Source of the DNA: Saccoglossus kowalevskii
Lineage: Eukaryota; Hemichordata; Enteropneusta; Harrimaniidae
Assembly: GCF_000003605.2 (NCBI RefSeq)
Contig: NW_003116948.1
Span: 437,437 to 464,921, forward strand
Length of the DNA: 27,485 nucleotides
Direction of reading: 5' to 3'
Under the pieces are notes generated by a model. The model was not told where the DNA came from and ran no database searches. It was given only the letters and a program-made list of their open reading frames with translations. The position numbers were made by a program, and so were the translations under genes. Below are positions 1-11,024 of this stretch, piece after piece. Position 1 is the stretch's first letter, and each line of letters starts with the position of its first letter.

Positions 1-444
1 CACTTTTAAGGGGAACTCAAGGCTGACAACATAATACTCCCAGATGAAAGAGCTCATCAAATGTGAGAACATGCCGGTAGATATTCAACTTTTCGTCAAT
101 TTATGTAGTCCACCACCTTGATTCTTCAGCAAAGGATTATGGGTAAAGTATGACATCATATCCACTGTTCCTTTAAGGTCAGTTCGGTTGTATTGACATG
201 ACTTTACGAAAAGAAGAACAGAAAAACATCAGACTATAATTTTGGTGATCTGTACTTTTAAAGATAAAAACGGTTTATCAAAGAGCCTCACAATTGCACG
301 TGCGTTCCCAGGTCAGTGGTAACAACTTGTACACGTGCGCTATTGGAGTTTCCTCAGATGTTGTAATTGCATTGGGAAATTCCAGCTGATAAACAAACTG
401 GCAATAGGTGGCAAATATAGTTCCTTCTTGGTGATAATAACTGC

Positions 445-461
445 GAAAGTGAAATTGAAAC
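445..461 (+). promoter_or_regulatory. Perfect tandem IRF response element (GAAANNGAAANNGAAAC)
   Basis: With two flanking bases this is GCGAAAGTGAAATTGAAAC: three GAAA cores with exact 2-nt spacers, matching the IRF-E layout of vertebrate interferon promoters. No gene is recognisable nearby, so the target may lie left of the window. Confidence 0.55.
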
Positions 462-1106
462 GTTCTGGTCAATTGGCAGTCACTCGGGTGAGTAGTGTTT
501 TGGGTAAAAACAGTGATATCACGTAGCAACAGGAATAAAACGAGTTACAATTGATTGAGGCATTTGTGTAAGCAGTTATTCGTAACAATTTACAAGAAAC
601 TTACAACTCTTTTTATATGCTTTACTTGTTTTATCAAAACTATAGATTATCGTGGTTAAAAAACAAAGGCAGATGAAGAAAAAAAAAGATGAAAGATGAA
701 CCGCTATCTTCAAGCCTTCAGCGATACGAACGTCCGTTGCAATCACGGGTCATTTATGTCACCACCGGAAGTGTTAAAAAGCAATGTTTTCCATAGTCGG
801 AATAGTCGAAAAAAGAATAGCAAAAAGGCTGAAAAAAGGTATTTTTTTTCCGATTTTTCACCCGGAATGAAAGACGTAAACCAGTAACTGAAAAAAACAC
901 AACTACGATATGTTATTGTCAAAGACGTCAAAATTAAATCTAAGTATGTGGGGGATTCTCTCTCATCCAAATACAAAGGTATGGCAAGCATCTGAAAACA
1001 CGATGATATGCGAATAATTTGTATTGTGTTACATACGCCAGTCAACTACAAAAAACAAATTAGCCCAAAATGGCAACATGCATAAAGATCATATTCCAAG
1101 ACTTAA

Positions 1107-1263
1107 AGCGGGAGGGTCGCCACCTGCGCACGCGCGGGAAATGAGTACCAAGTGATGATAACAACACACGCTGAGAACGCAAAGGCTCATGGGTAGACGC
1201 TTGTTTGTAAACAATAACACGCTATGATCACCTGATGCATGCGTAGGTGACGACTCCCCCGCT
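1107..1263. mobile_element. TTAA-flanked MITE (piggyBac-like), family 2a
   Basis: 157 bp flanked by TTAA at both ends (1103-1106 and 1264-1267), with imperfect inverted ends of about 25-30 bp (AGCGGGAGGGTCGCCACCTG against AGCGGGGGAGTCGTCACCTA). TTAA target duplication is typical of piggyBac elements. There is no ORF, so it is non-autonomous. Confidence 0.7.
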
Positions 1264-2535
1264 TTAATTACTTACATGTTTTAAACTATGTTGTTACCTT
1301 AAATTTAAGGGGAATATTTAAGAAGAATGTGCCATGACATCAATGCAAAATACACATGTGTTAAAAAGCAATGGTTTATTTTCAAGTTTCGATCAATCGA
1401 TTGCGGCACAATATATCGACAAATCAGTTATCACAACACTTACATCCATGAAAAACTCTTGACTCACATGTGGTGCCCAGCATATAAAAATCTGTTAAAT
1501 GATCGAAAAACGTCCGTGTTATCATATTTATCCCCCAAGCACTCTGACGTCGCTTTATAACCTCAGTTTTGTCACTAGCTACATGCCCTGACATAGAAGA
1601 TAAATATGCAAATTTACCTCCTTCTTAAATATTGTAAACATTTGTGAAAGTAAAACTTGAATTAGAATTTGTTTCATCAATTTCCACACCTCCACAGCAG
1701 TAGGCGACATCCCCGATCCGTGGAATATAAATTCCCAAGATCAAGTCAGAAGAGATCCCCCTCGACATCGCGTCCACTATTCCGAGTATCATGGGTGCAT
1801 ATATAGATCAGGGGAACAGTAAACGCGATGAACCGCGAGATTTGAGCACTAATTAAGTGGCGAAACAAGTAGTGTGGTTCTCAACGAAACCTTGATAGCC
1901 GTTTTCGTCTGAGGTCTATTGACACGGCGGCACAGATACCTGCCCACGCGCTATTTGAGGTACAAAAGCATGTTTCGTGGCCCACTCGCTCTGAGCGAGA
2001 TATCGGCGGCCACTATTACAGACCATGCCATTTTAACATAAACTAGTTGATGATGACTTCATATATGGCAATGCTATATAAACAGGATGTGCTCTTCAAA
2101 GCATTCTGGCATCGCTTGTGGTCTCTATACCTTACTGTCGTATATTAGTTAGAATGATTGTTTTCCAAGAAGAAATAATTAATTGTTTTATTAATAAGTC
2201 CTTTTAGCGTGATAGCGGAAACCAACGGCGGTCACTCACGCAAGTATATTTTTTGTAAAACAAAAAAGAAGTCCCGGCTTTGCCACTCTATATATTAGTG
2301 TGCTTGCCAGTATTGTGTTTGTGTGTTGTCTTTGTTTTGTGTTTAGTGCTTTAGGCAAAGCACCACTTTGCATTGGTGTTTGGTCCTATTTTTTTAAATG
2401 AATAACATAGGATAGATAGTATGTAAGGTTTTATTTTATGTCATTTGAGTATGTGACAATTTGTTTTGTGACGTAATATTTTTTTGTTTTTAATGTGTCA
2501 TTTTCATACTGGCTTTGTTACAAATTTTCAGCTTT
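1264..2535. other. No gene seen
   Basis: Only short ORFs without recognisable domains. The right part (2280-2535) is T/G-rich. No repeat or RNA gene found. Confidence 0.6.
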
Positions 2536-3130
2536 TTTTATTGCCGTTAATTACTAATAACGATAATTCTTATGTATTTTCATTATTTCCATAATAGTAC
2601 TGGTTGCATGTCACTATCTGTGGCAGTGCTTAATACATTACAGTTATGCATATCAATTAGGTCACATGGCCAAATATGGACATCTGATATTTCATATCTC
2701 TGGTCAAATGTCTTCAATATAGTACTAGTTGCATGTCCTTATTTGTAATTGAGATATTACATTTATGCATATTAATGAGGTGACATGAATCCAGTTATAC
2801 AAAGTAGATAATTAATATGCATGGATTTCAACCCTGAAGTAATCAGTGGATAATCCAAAAGCAAAAGCATTGATTCATTTGGATTTGATGAGTGTTACTC
2901 ATGTAATCTGGGGAACACCCATAAATTGGTTAATGTATGCAAATTAAGTAATTAAGAATTGCAACCAGACGGAAACTAATCCGGTCTGCCCATCTCAGAC
3001 TATCTATGTATCAAGTTTCATTGAAATCTGTTGAACAGATCTTGAGAAAAAAAGTGAAAACGCCTAAAATTGGCCAATTAATATGCAAATTAGGTAATTA
3101 ATATGCACGGATTAAAAATCAAAACTATTC
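2536..3130. repeat. AT-rich interspersed repeat with internal repetition
   Basis: Internally repetitive DNA. TACTGGTTGCATGTC-like (about 2599) and TACTAGTTGCATGTC-like (about 2722) segments recur with a TTATGCATAT-AATTAGGT-CACATG block. The motif AATTAATATGCAAATTAG recurs in variants at about 2800, 2930 and 3080. No coding capacity. It looks like a decayed dispersed element of unknown class. Confidence 0.5.
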
Positions 3131-3572
3131 CAGTGTGTGTATTATCCCATAGCACCAATGTACCAGCAGTAACCACAACAATTAGTGCCTCTAGCGGCTG
3201 AGCTATTTCCGACAGAGGGTTTGAGTGTGTGTGTGGGAGGGGGGGGGGTATATCTATAAATCGTAAACCTTTTCGCGGTGTTTCTAAGACATAATAAATA
3301 TGGTGCTTTATGCTTCAAAATATATAGGCGACAAATGAGTTAATAATTAACTAACTGCAAACACCAGATCGATAGTTTGTAGGACATCAGAAATTCTTTT
3401 GTGATATGTCAGACTGAAATTCCAGTTAATCTTGTTATTGTTTAAAACGTCTGTGCAATTTCTCGGAATTGTTTGAATATGTCGTAGCTCGGCACTGTGG
3501 CCTTGAGACAGAAAACTTGTCAGGTCTGGGTCACGCCGCACTCACGCAAATGTTCTTAAAAATGATATGTGA

Positions 3573-3742
3573 TACTGTAAAATACTTCATATTTTCGCTG
3601 AGGGAATGATTCAGTGCAAAAAAAATCCAGTGAATATACCTGTTTTCTTATATTTTACATTCAACTCGTCAAAAATCAGTGAAAATAAATTCTATGCAAA
3701 ACACGCAATGTCTTTTCAGCGAAAATAAAGTAGTTTAAAGCA
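3573..3742. mobile_element. MITE family 3-like element, older
   Basis: Starts TACTGTAAAATACTTCATAT and contains the inverted pair TATTTTCGCTGA (from about 3591) and TCAGCGAAAATA (near 3717). The right end GTTTAAAGCA is a decayed mirror of TACTGTAAAA. It sits immediately next to the family 1 copy at 3770. Confidence 0.5.
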
Positions 3743-3769
3743 CTTCAGTCGCACCATCCCGTGTTCGTA

Positions 3770-4106
3770 TCTCGGGCGGACATTCGGGCATTTTTGTCGC
3801 CTGGCAACCATCACGGTGAAAACAAGAAAAACCGAAACTTTAAGAAAACTGTACTTGAGGAGTAGTTGAGTACCCTGAACAGTACAGTGTTACAAGATTA
3901 TCCCTACACGTGCAACATATATAAATTTGGTTGCTCAGAATTCTCATGAAGTTGAGTTTGTTCTGATTTCTCGACTTTAGCTATTTTCACCGGCTCTCCG
4001 ACCGTAGTCCCACAGCTGCTCGCACGGAGCCCATAGAAATACATGGTACAGTGGCGCGCGTCTTAGCAACGTGGTAGACGTCTTGTGACGTAGCTCCGTC
4101 CCGAGA
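3770..4106 (-). mobile_element. MITE family 1, copy 3, diverged
   Basis: A reverse-complement copy of the 17470 element with many substitutions. Matching landmarks include the TCTCGGGCGGACATTCGGGC end, CCTGGCAACC, CCCATAGAAATACATGGTAC and GTGACGTAGCTCCG. The divergence marks an older insertion than the two intronic copies. Confidence 0.75.
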
Positions 4107-4716
4107 TGTAATACGCATTGTTTGTTTACAAGAAATTAGAACACGCACTGCTCACGGCGCCTCGGCGTTTTATAATATTAACGAATTAAAAAAAAAAAAA
4201 GGTGTGTGTCTACTGGCGACGCATGTAGAAATACTGCAATAACCTCGTCGCCACTCGTGGTCGCTAAATATAGTACACAATGAAAAAAAAACTTGGCCAC
4301 TTGCCACATAATAATGAGTCAGTCCATGTGGAGGTGTGGGTGGACGAACTGAAAACGATTTGGATTGTTCCCCTGCACTAAAACCAATAAAGGTGATCTT
4401 CGCCCTCGGAGAGATGCGATCGTGTGCATATTTGATTAGTGTAATGAGTGGTTGATACTTTGCGTCAATGTCGAAAATTGAAATCCAGGGATCTATGGTA
4501 CTCTCTTTACTGGAACTATTTAAAAGCAGACATGAAATAAATATTCCATGTTGTGGTAATTTATTGCTAAGTGTGCAAACTAATTGAGCTGATTACTTCA
4601 AAACACACCCACTTTATAATAGAAATCGTGTTTTTTCTGGTATTGATAACGGTTGCATAATCTAATAGCGGTTACATGCAATTAGTGTGCAAATTAAACT
4701 ACTAATAAGATTATAT

Positions 4717-4786
<70 letters not shown>

Positions 4787-6202
4787 CCAACACGACCTTA
4801 CTTTTCGTTCGTGGTTTGCACACACGGGAACCAACAACCAGAGTTCTACTAGGTGAGACACCCCCGGGGGAGACCCAACGTGACCTAATATATAGACATA
4901 TGACAGGCATGTGTTTATTATTTATTCCGTATTCCGCAATGAGCCTGAAATAGATATAATGACAATTTAAGTCTTTGTTACCTCTTGAAAAAAATCTAAT
5001 CTAATGTAAAACTAACTATCACGTTTTCTAGGATCATAATTGCCACAGAGTCGCTATGATTCATACCCGTCTAATATGGGTATTCTTATTCACGTGACTC
5101 ATAATATGACTGTTGGGAAAATCCATGTTTATCACACATGGGGTTTGCAGTGCATGCTGGTCCTGTTTATTACTTTCCTTTACCCTGGCATTCTATAAAT
5201 AGCGTTACAGATGAGTTCTATTACCTCGAGGTGCACATGACGAATATGGGATCTGTAGTATCGTAGACTGAATAAACACGGATTAAGACGTCGCATTAAG
5301 GTCCGGTTTGGATTGTAGGGTTAGATACAGTTGCAAGACTGGGTGTAAATGCGTTCGGGCGATAGAAGGTCGCGCGTTAAATGTATAAATTGAAAGCTAT
5401 TTTAACATTTTTGATAAATTATCCTTAATATGATTTATTCACTATGTGGTTTAGGAATGTGCCTGTTTCGTTTGTTAATGTTTTGTTCGTAGAAAAGTCA
5501 TGCATATAGCGTCAACAATTAGTGTGCGGTAGCGTATAGTCGGTATAGAACTGGGTGAATGGCGTAGCAGAGGCGGCGGCACGACATTATGTATGAGGGT
5601 GCGAGATCTAAAATCTAGACACTCTGAAACGCTATTTCCTGTAATTTTAGAGCCAAATTTTGCTGACACAAAGCTTGATTTGGGGGAACGCTCCAAACAT
5701 TTTTTTTGGGTGGGCGACCTCTGACCTCTGACCCCCCGGTTCCGCCGCCACTTCGTAGTCATTAAAGGGACATACGCTGCGTTTTTCCGGCAATGTGATT
5801 GCTATACCACCATGTGTTTACCCGTTTGAACCACAAATGTAAATTTTAGCTCAGTATTTCATGAATTTATAAATATGGAAAAAAATGGTGAAAAACGCTG
5901 CATGAATATTCGAAGAAAAGTTCGACCACGATCGATATTGGCGTTTCTCGTCACGTCTGACATTAAACGTCATCGACTTGGCGTGCCACACAGAAGTAGA
6001 GTAAACGAGTAGAGTGTACTTATTCCTTATTTGTTTTATACCCATCTGAGCTTGAGCCCACATAAGAACGTTGACGACATATGGCTAGTCATAATGTTAT
6101 TTCTAGTGAACAAGTTGGCGATTTGCCAATTTTATAAAGTTACTATTGGTTTCCATCACAACGACATCTCAAAAACATGAGACGTGAGGTGGACAGTCAT
6201 TA
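4107..6202. other. No gene seen (contains (CAGA)n)
   Basis: Unique-looking AT-rich sequence with a poly-A run near 4188 and a GGCGACG/CGTCGCC inverted pair near 4213-4254. The reverse ORFs at 5475-5762 and 5851-6063 show no domain and look like chance. Confidence 0.6.
4718..4787. repeat. (CAGA)n microsatellite
   Basis: About 17 nearly perfect tetranucleotide units. The reverse-strand ORF of repeated SVCL residues is the translation of this tract, not a gene. Confidence 0.95.
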
Positions 6203-6326
6203 TACTTTAAGATACTTTATTTTAGCTTGAATTAATTTTCGCTGAAAAAAAAACTTTTTTTGGGTGTTTTGTATGGATCATCCATCATCCCTTCAGCGAA
6301 AATAGCAAAAATAAAGTTTTGACATT
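6203..6326. mobile_element. MITE family 3-like remnant
   Basis: Contains the exact 12-bp inverted pair ATTTTCGCTGAA (near 6235) and TTCAGCGAAAAT (near 6292), with TACTTTAA and CTTTATTTT at the left resembling decayed family 3 ends. Confidence 0.4.
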
Positions 6327-6559
6327 AGATCATCTTTTTCAGTTCTCTTAAATACTTATATCACCGAGTTCTATGGCAATGTATGAAAAAAGTGATTGCT
6401 GCATAAGATTTGACTTTTCTGTTTTTGTAGTACACGACCAATGTTGTTCACCGCTAACTGGCATCAAAAATGAACAGCTGAACACTGATTCGGGATCATG
6501 TATCATGTCCTTATAATACACGTATAATACAATTAATTTTAATTAATTTTATTTAATGT

Positions 6560-6692
6560 ATTTAATGTTATTTTTTTATTTTACTTCTTTTTTTCCCTTT
6601 TTTTTCTCTATACTTTATTGTACACTTTTGTCAAGATCCTAATAAGGATACGATTACAATAAAGATTATTATTATTATTATTATTATTATTA
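6560..6692 (+). repeat. Retroposon-like 3' tail ending in (ATT)n
   Basis: A T-rich stretch followed by ATTACAATAAAGATTATT and a pure ATT tract at about 6664-6691. A 3' end of AATAAAG plus an ATT microsatellite is typical of invertebrate LINE and SINE insertions. No reverse-transcriptase sequence precedes it, so it is at most a 5'-truncated copy. Confidence 0.4.
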
Positions 6693-7894
6693 CAAGTTCA
6701 AGTACATCCTAATGAATTGGCCGTGACGTACTAGGATGCAATAGATTGACCATACCCAATGAACTTGAACGAAGGGTTAGCGTCTTCCAGAGTAAATTTT
6801 TGATAAATATTTATAAATTATAACTGTGTATGAAATTCTATGTATATTAAACAACGTGGTAAAATTCATCGAAACGTATATACCGCGTGTTCAAATTATC
6901 ATAATGTCCATCTTCGGATTGTGAACTGTGTTTACCTGTATGCAACGCTGATTGGAACAACAGGGCCAAGGACGAGTTGTCTGGGGGGGGGGGTCTGACC
7001 TATGTATGACCCCATATTAAAAACATCGATTGTAGGTCATTATGTATATGAGCAAAGCTTTTCTGGTGTCTTTGATATAAGTATTGGGATTTGTCATCTT
7101 TATAAATATACGCAACGCCGTTACAACCCACGCCTTGGCCACTGAACACACACGTGACTACACCCACTGTATTTATTTTTCAGTCTGTTAAAAAACACTC
7201 AATATTCTCGTAACTGCGTTTGTGAATCCATAGAACAATCAGATTCGTAGTAGTCAATCGCTGCGTATATTTCAACTTAGGATACGCGGCATGGTGCTAA
7301 AAGGGGCATCCCCTGATATTAAATATACATCCCGTGCCAGGCTATCTTTTTTTTATTTAACCGCACCCACTCGTTAAATTCATTACCATGGAGTTTTGCT
7401 AGTAAAAGTAAAAAAAAAAAGTAAATAAACATGAAAATCGCCTTTACGTTATATTTTCGCGTGGGGGTATGTCACTAATAAGTAGACCGCTATGGCGATG
7501 ACTAACGTCTGAGACACGTCCTAGGCTATTAACGTTATTACATCATGACACCAGTGACCTAGCCTATTTTGTGCATGTCTGCGCTGGTGGGGTTGGTTTC
7601 CTAATCACAAAATGTCGTAGAAATCTTTGAACTTCGAAAAAGATTAATGTTGGTCTGTAAGTGTTTTTAAATCGTAAGAAATAAAATAGGCATGTGTTTA
7701 TGTGGCACTGAAGTAATCTTTGAATGTCATACTAGGTATTAATGAAAACAACATCATTGTCTACATGTCTGCCGATTAAACTTGGAGTTCACCGGAAACA
7801 ATGTCATTCTCTCTCTCTACTAAACGTAATGATATGCGTCGCTCTGACGTATTACTTAAAATAAAAGAATATGATTGGGGCCGCCCACATTTAC

Positions 7895-8010
7895 ATTTGC
7901 ATGTTCGGGGGAATCCCCGTCTGAAAAGCAGTATCCACCAATCAGGGTGCCCTCTTCAGTCACGTGATAATTACAAAACTGGGAATTCCCTGTTGTTCCG
8001 GGAATACCCC
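7895..8010. promoter_or_regulatory. NF-kappaB-type site cluster with octamer, CCAAT and E-box
   Basis: Within 116 bp: the octamer ATTTGCAT (7895-7902), palindromic GGGGAATCCCC (7908-7918), CCAAT (about 7938), the E-box CACGTG (7961-7966), palindromic GGGAATTCCC (7981-7990) and GGGAATACCCC (8000-8010, one mismatch to the 10-mer kappaB consensus). A further consensus site, GGGGCATCCC, begins at 7302. The block overlaps a 105-codon ORF (7801-8118) with no recognisable domain. It lies 5.3 kb upstream of gene A. Confidence 0.5.
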
Positions 8011-8099
8011 AGCGTTGAACAAAAGTGTCCATCCAGCTGCTTGGAGATCCCCAATCGCTATTTTAGCAGAACATTTAAAGGCAACTATTCACGTCTGCC

Positions 8100-8212
8100 A
8101 GCTTTTTCTCATTTCTAACCGAATTCTGTCGTAGTGAACTCTCAGTCACTGGATCTCAGAAGAGTGATTGAATATTTGCGCTGACTGTTGCTGTTGGACG
8201 TAGATATTACAA
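8100..8212 (+). other. Speculative non-coding first exon downstream of the kappaB cluster
   Basis: Downstream of the kappaB cluster there is a TTTAAAG at about 8074, TCAGT initiator-like sequence near 8142 and a splice donor ACAAG|GTAATA at 8213. Together these could form a distal 5' exon of gene A splicing to a CAG acceptor near 13258 or 13289. No transcript evidence exists in the sequence. Confidence 0.15.
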
Positions 8213-9613
8213 GGTAATAGTACAACGCATATATCAACATATAAACCTGTTTTAACATCACCGGCAGCGAGCGACGCGTACACAATCACACATATATACA
8301 CAAGTCGGTCCAAGTGGCGTTTAAATCGAAGGCGCCATGATGTTGAGACTGGGCGGGGTCTGCGAGTGTGTTGTTATCACACACGAACTAAACAAATCGA
8401 TTCGATGGTAACGTCTTTATCGTCTTTAAAAAAAAAAATGATATGCGAAAAAAAAAATATTAGTTTTGATGATCCTTCTTGGCAACAAGTTCACATAATT
8501 GGTATTTATGATGGCCATAGTGCCCCGGGGAAAAAACAGTATTAGTAATACAAGAATGGAGATATGAAGGTATTAGTACCAACGTGTATTGTGATATGTA
8601 GGCTTTCACAGAATGCTATTTTGCCGATAATCTTATATCACGAAGTACAATGTATATAAATTGAGGCGAGTCCATAAGACTTTGGAACTTTTGTTTGCGG
8701 TGTCGGGCCCGTGTCTGTCTTGGCTGCTGGTTATTTCATTATTTATATTCCACCTATGATTTTAGTAGAAATAAAATTATGCTTATCAAACCATTAGAAT
8801 GCTTCGGAGGTATTGTTAGTATTATTATTAATAATTATTTAATGAGGCCCTCCAACTTGAACATGGCAGTACTACCACAATGCATGTCAGTCACTACGTA
8901 CACAACTGCCTGCCGTGTAAGACTACTGGTATCAAGTGAAGATTTGTGTTATCCTGGATCAACAGTTCTAAAATTTTTCGTTAGCGAGACATAGTTGAAA
9001 ATATTATAAGTGTGTACATGGCCTAATTTGTCGTGCATCATTTTATTTTTTTAAAAATTTCTTGATTTTGAACCAAATAATTATAATTTTACACTGGCTA
9101 TAGGTCTAGTTCAACATTTGGTGGGAAAATATAACAATAATTTTGTGAAATTTATTTGACGAAATTTGACTTTGGTAAAGAGGTAATGGCGATAACCTGA
9201 TATCAACATGTACATGTATACGCACAGTCACCCCATTCACACATGTGATACGTATTGTTACCATATACTTCCTCTTTAACAGCACGTTTGCTATAAATTC
9301 ACAGTTGTAAATATATCAGCACGCCATTGCCTATTTAGATGGCGATGATAACTGATTTTTGCATATTTGTTCTACCAGTTCCCTATTATATTATACCCGA
9401 ATATATGGCCACGATTCACAAAGTTGGCCAATTGCCAAACATACAAACATACGGGATATTTGGGTCGACTTCAATGTATTTATTCAATAATAATTTGTTC
9501 GTTTCACCCAATAACAGTAGTCACCGCTTACTACAGTCGTACTATGTGAGTGATTGTAACAAACTTTCTTCTTCTTCTTCTAAAAAAAAAATCAATCCGC
9601 GTTGATTGATTAT
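8213..9613. other. No gene seen
   Basis: ORFs at 8695-8994 and 9339-9605 have no recognised family and no convincing splice context. A short CTT tract lies near 9566. Confidence 0.6.
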
Positions 9614-9617
9614 TTAA

Positions 9618-9742
9618 AGGGCGGCAGTCGTCGTGCCGCGTCCTGTTAGATATGGGACTCACAGCGACGTATACAACGCGTGTAAAATACATTATTTATT
9701 TACATGAAATTCGAACACGCGCTTCGCGACGACCACCACGCT
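9618..9742 (+). mobile_element. TTAA-flanked MITE (piggyBac-like), family 2b copy 1
   Basis: 125 bp with TTAA on both sides and inverted ends AGGGCGGCAGTCGTCG and AGCGTGGTGGTCGTCG (the latter on the opposite strand). The interior includes TGTAAAATACATT. An inverted copy of identical length is at 22270-22394. Confidence 0.75.
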
Positions 9743-10506
9743 TTAATATTCAGTAGTAAGTATATTGAATTCGAGAAGCGCAGAAACTGTGTTTCATATT
9801 AGTGCACGCTCGTTCAGTTGTGTTTACATCACGATACTCCACCGAGGCAGTACCACAGTGTGTGTGACTTGACCAAGTGTTAGTCAATGATGATTTAGAA
9901 CACTACCACAAAACCCCTTCACCCCGACCCGATACTATAGCGTGTGATACACGTGAAAAGACGCCAAATCCCAACTCCAATAGACTCAGCCATATCTCCA
10001 CGCTTAAAACAAACTAAAAGAAAATAATAATGCCGATTACATTTTACCCGCACTACAGGGTCGCTAATGGAAATAAATCGTTTCCCGGAAGTCCTGACTA
10101 CCTGGGATTCACGTATTGATTTCAACTCGCCGGCTGTTGTTTTCTTTAATCATGAAAGAGCGTAGTCGAATTAAGCCGCTTCGTAAGCATCGGCTGTTTC
10201 CGGTGATATTCGGAGCTATTTATCATTAGCACCAGTTGCATCGTGCTGATAAAAAGTGACTCGGCGATATAGTGCGAATCAGTTTGTTTATAAAATTCTA
10301 ATGTTTGACCTCAACTATTTGAGCGCCAATGTCAATTTTGTTTACTATTCACAAAATTTAATACCACAAAACTGATGAATTATGTTTATCAGTGCGGTCT
10401 AAAATTAACAAAGAAATTCAAGAAAAATACTAGCACCCAAATATATGTAATGCATCATTTTTTGGCGAGCAAAATTATGGGGTATAAGGTGTAATAAAGT
10501 ACAATA

Positions 10507-10531
10507 ATTTTATTTTATTTTATTTTATTCG
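10507..10531. repeat. (TTTTA)n microsatellite
   Basis: About five pentanucleotide units in an otherwise featureless stretch. Confidence 0.85.
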
Positions 10532-10980
10532 TTCGTGTCTTACTTATTCTGGGGCGGAAACCCAGATGTGCTCGTGAAATGTTCAATCTTCTTACGATTA
10601 CGTAACGTGGTCGTGAATGGCGATAACATAATTAAATAGTGTAATATTTCTTGTTAATTGTGGGGCGTGATCGGGAGAAACCTGCGAAGGAAACAACTAC
10701 TAGAATTTTTAATAACTCAAAAAAAATGACGTCTATTGTACTGTGAATGTATGTGTAGTGAAATCAAAGCTATAGATCGACTGCACTCAAGTATTCGGAG
10801 ACAATTTGTCTTAAACAGAAACTTGAAACACCTGTTTTCCAATAAGAAACCGCTATATTTGTTCTTGGAAATCATCGGATGGGTCAACTAAAGTCAGATA
10901 ATAAATAGGCGTCAAAACTGTTTTCACTAAGTCCCATTGCTTGCTGTCATTGATGGTGTAGATACCGTTTTTGTTTTGTG

Positions 10981-11024
10981 TGGCTGTGTCGCGAGGAGTG
11001 TGTGTGGCTGTATCGCGAGGAGTG
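10981..11024. repeat. Short tandem duplication, 24-bp period
   Basis: TGGCTGTGTCGCGAGGAGTG at 10981 and TGGCTGTATCGCGAGGAGTG at 11005, one mismatch over 20 bp. It explains the repeated residues in the reverse-strand ORF here. Confidence 0.8.

Noticed and set aside
4716-4910. Reverse ORF with repeated SVCL residues
   Set aside because: Pure translation of the (CAGA)n microsatellite.
7801-8118. 105-codon ORF
   Set aside because: No recognisable domain; the kappaB/octamer motif cluster explains the sequence better. Coding use is not excluded.
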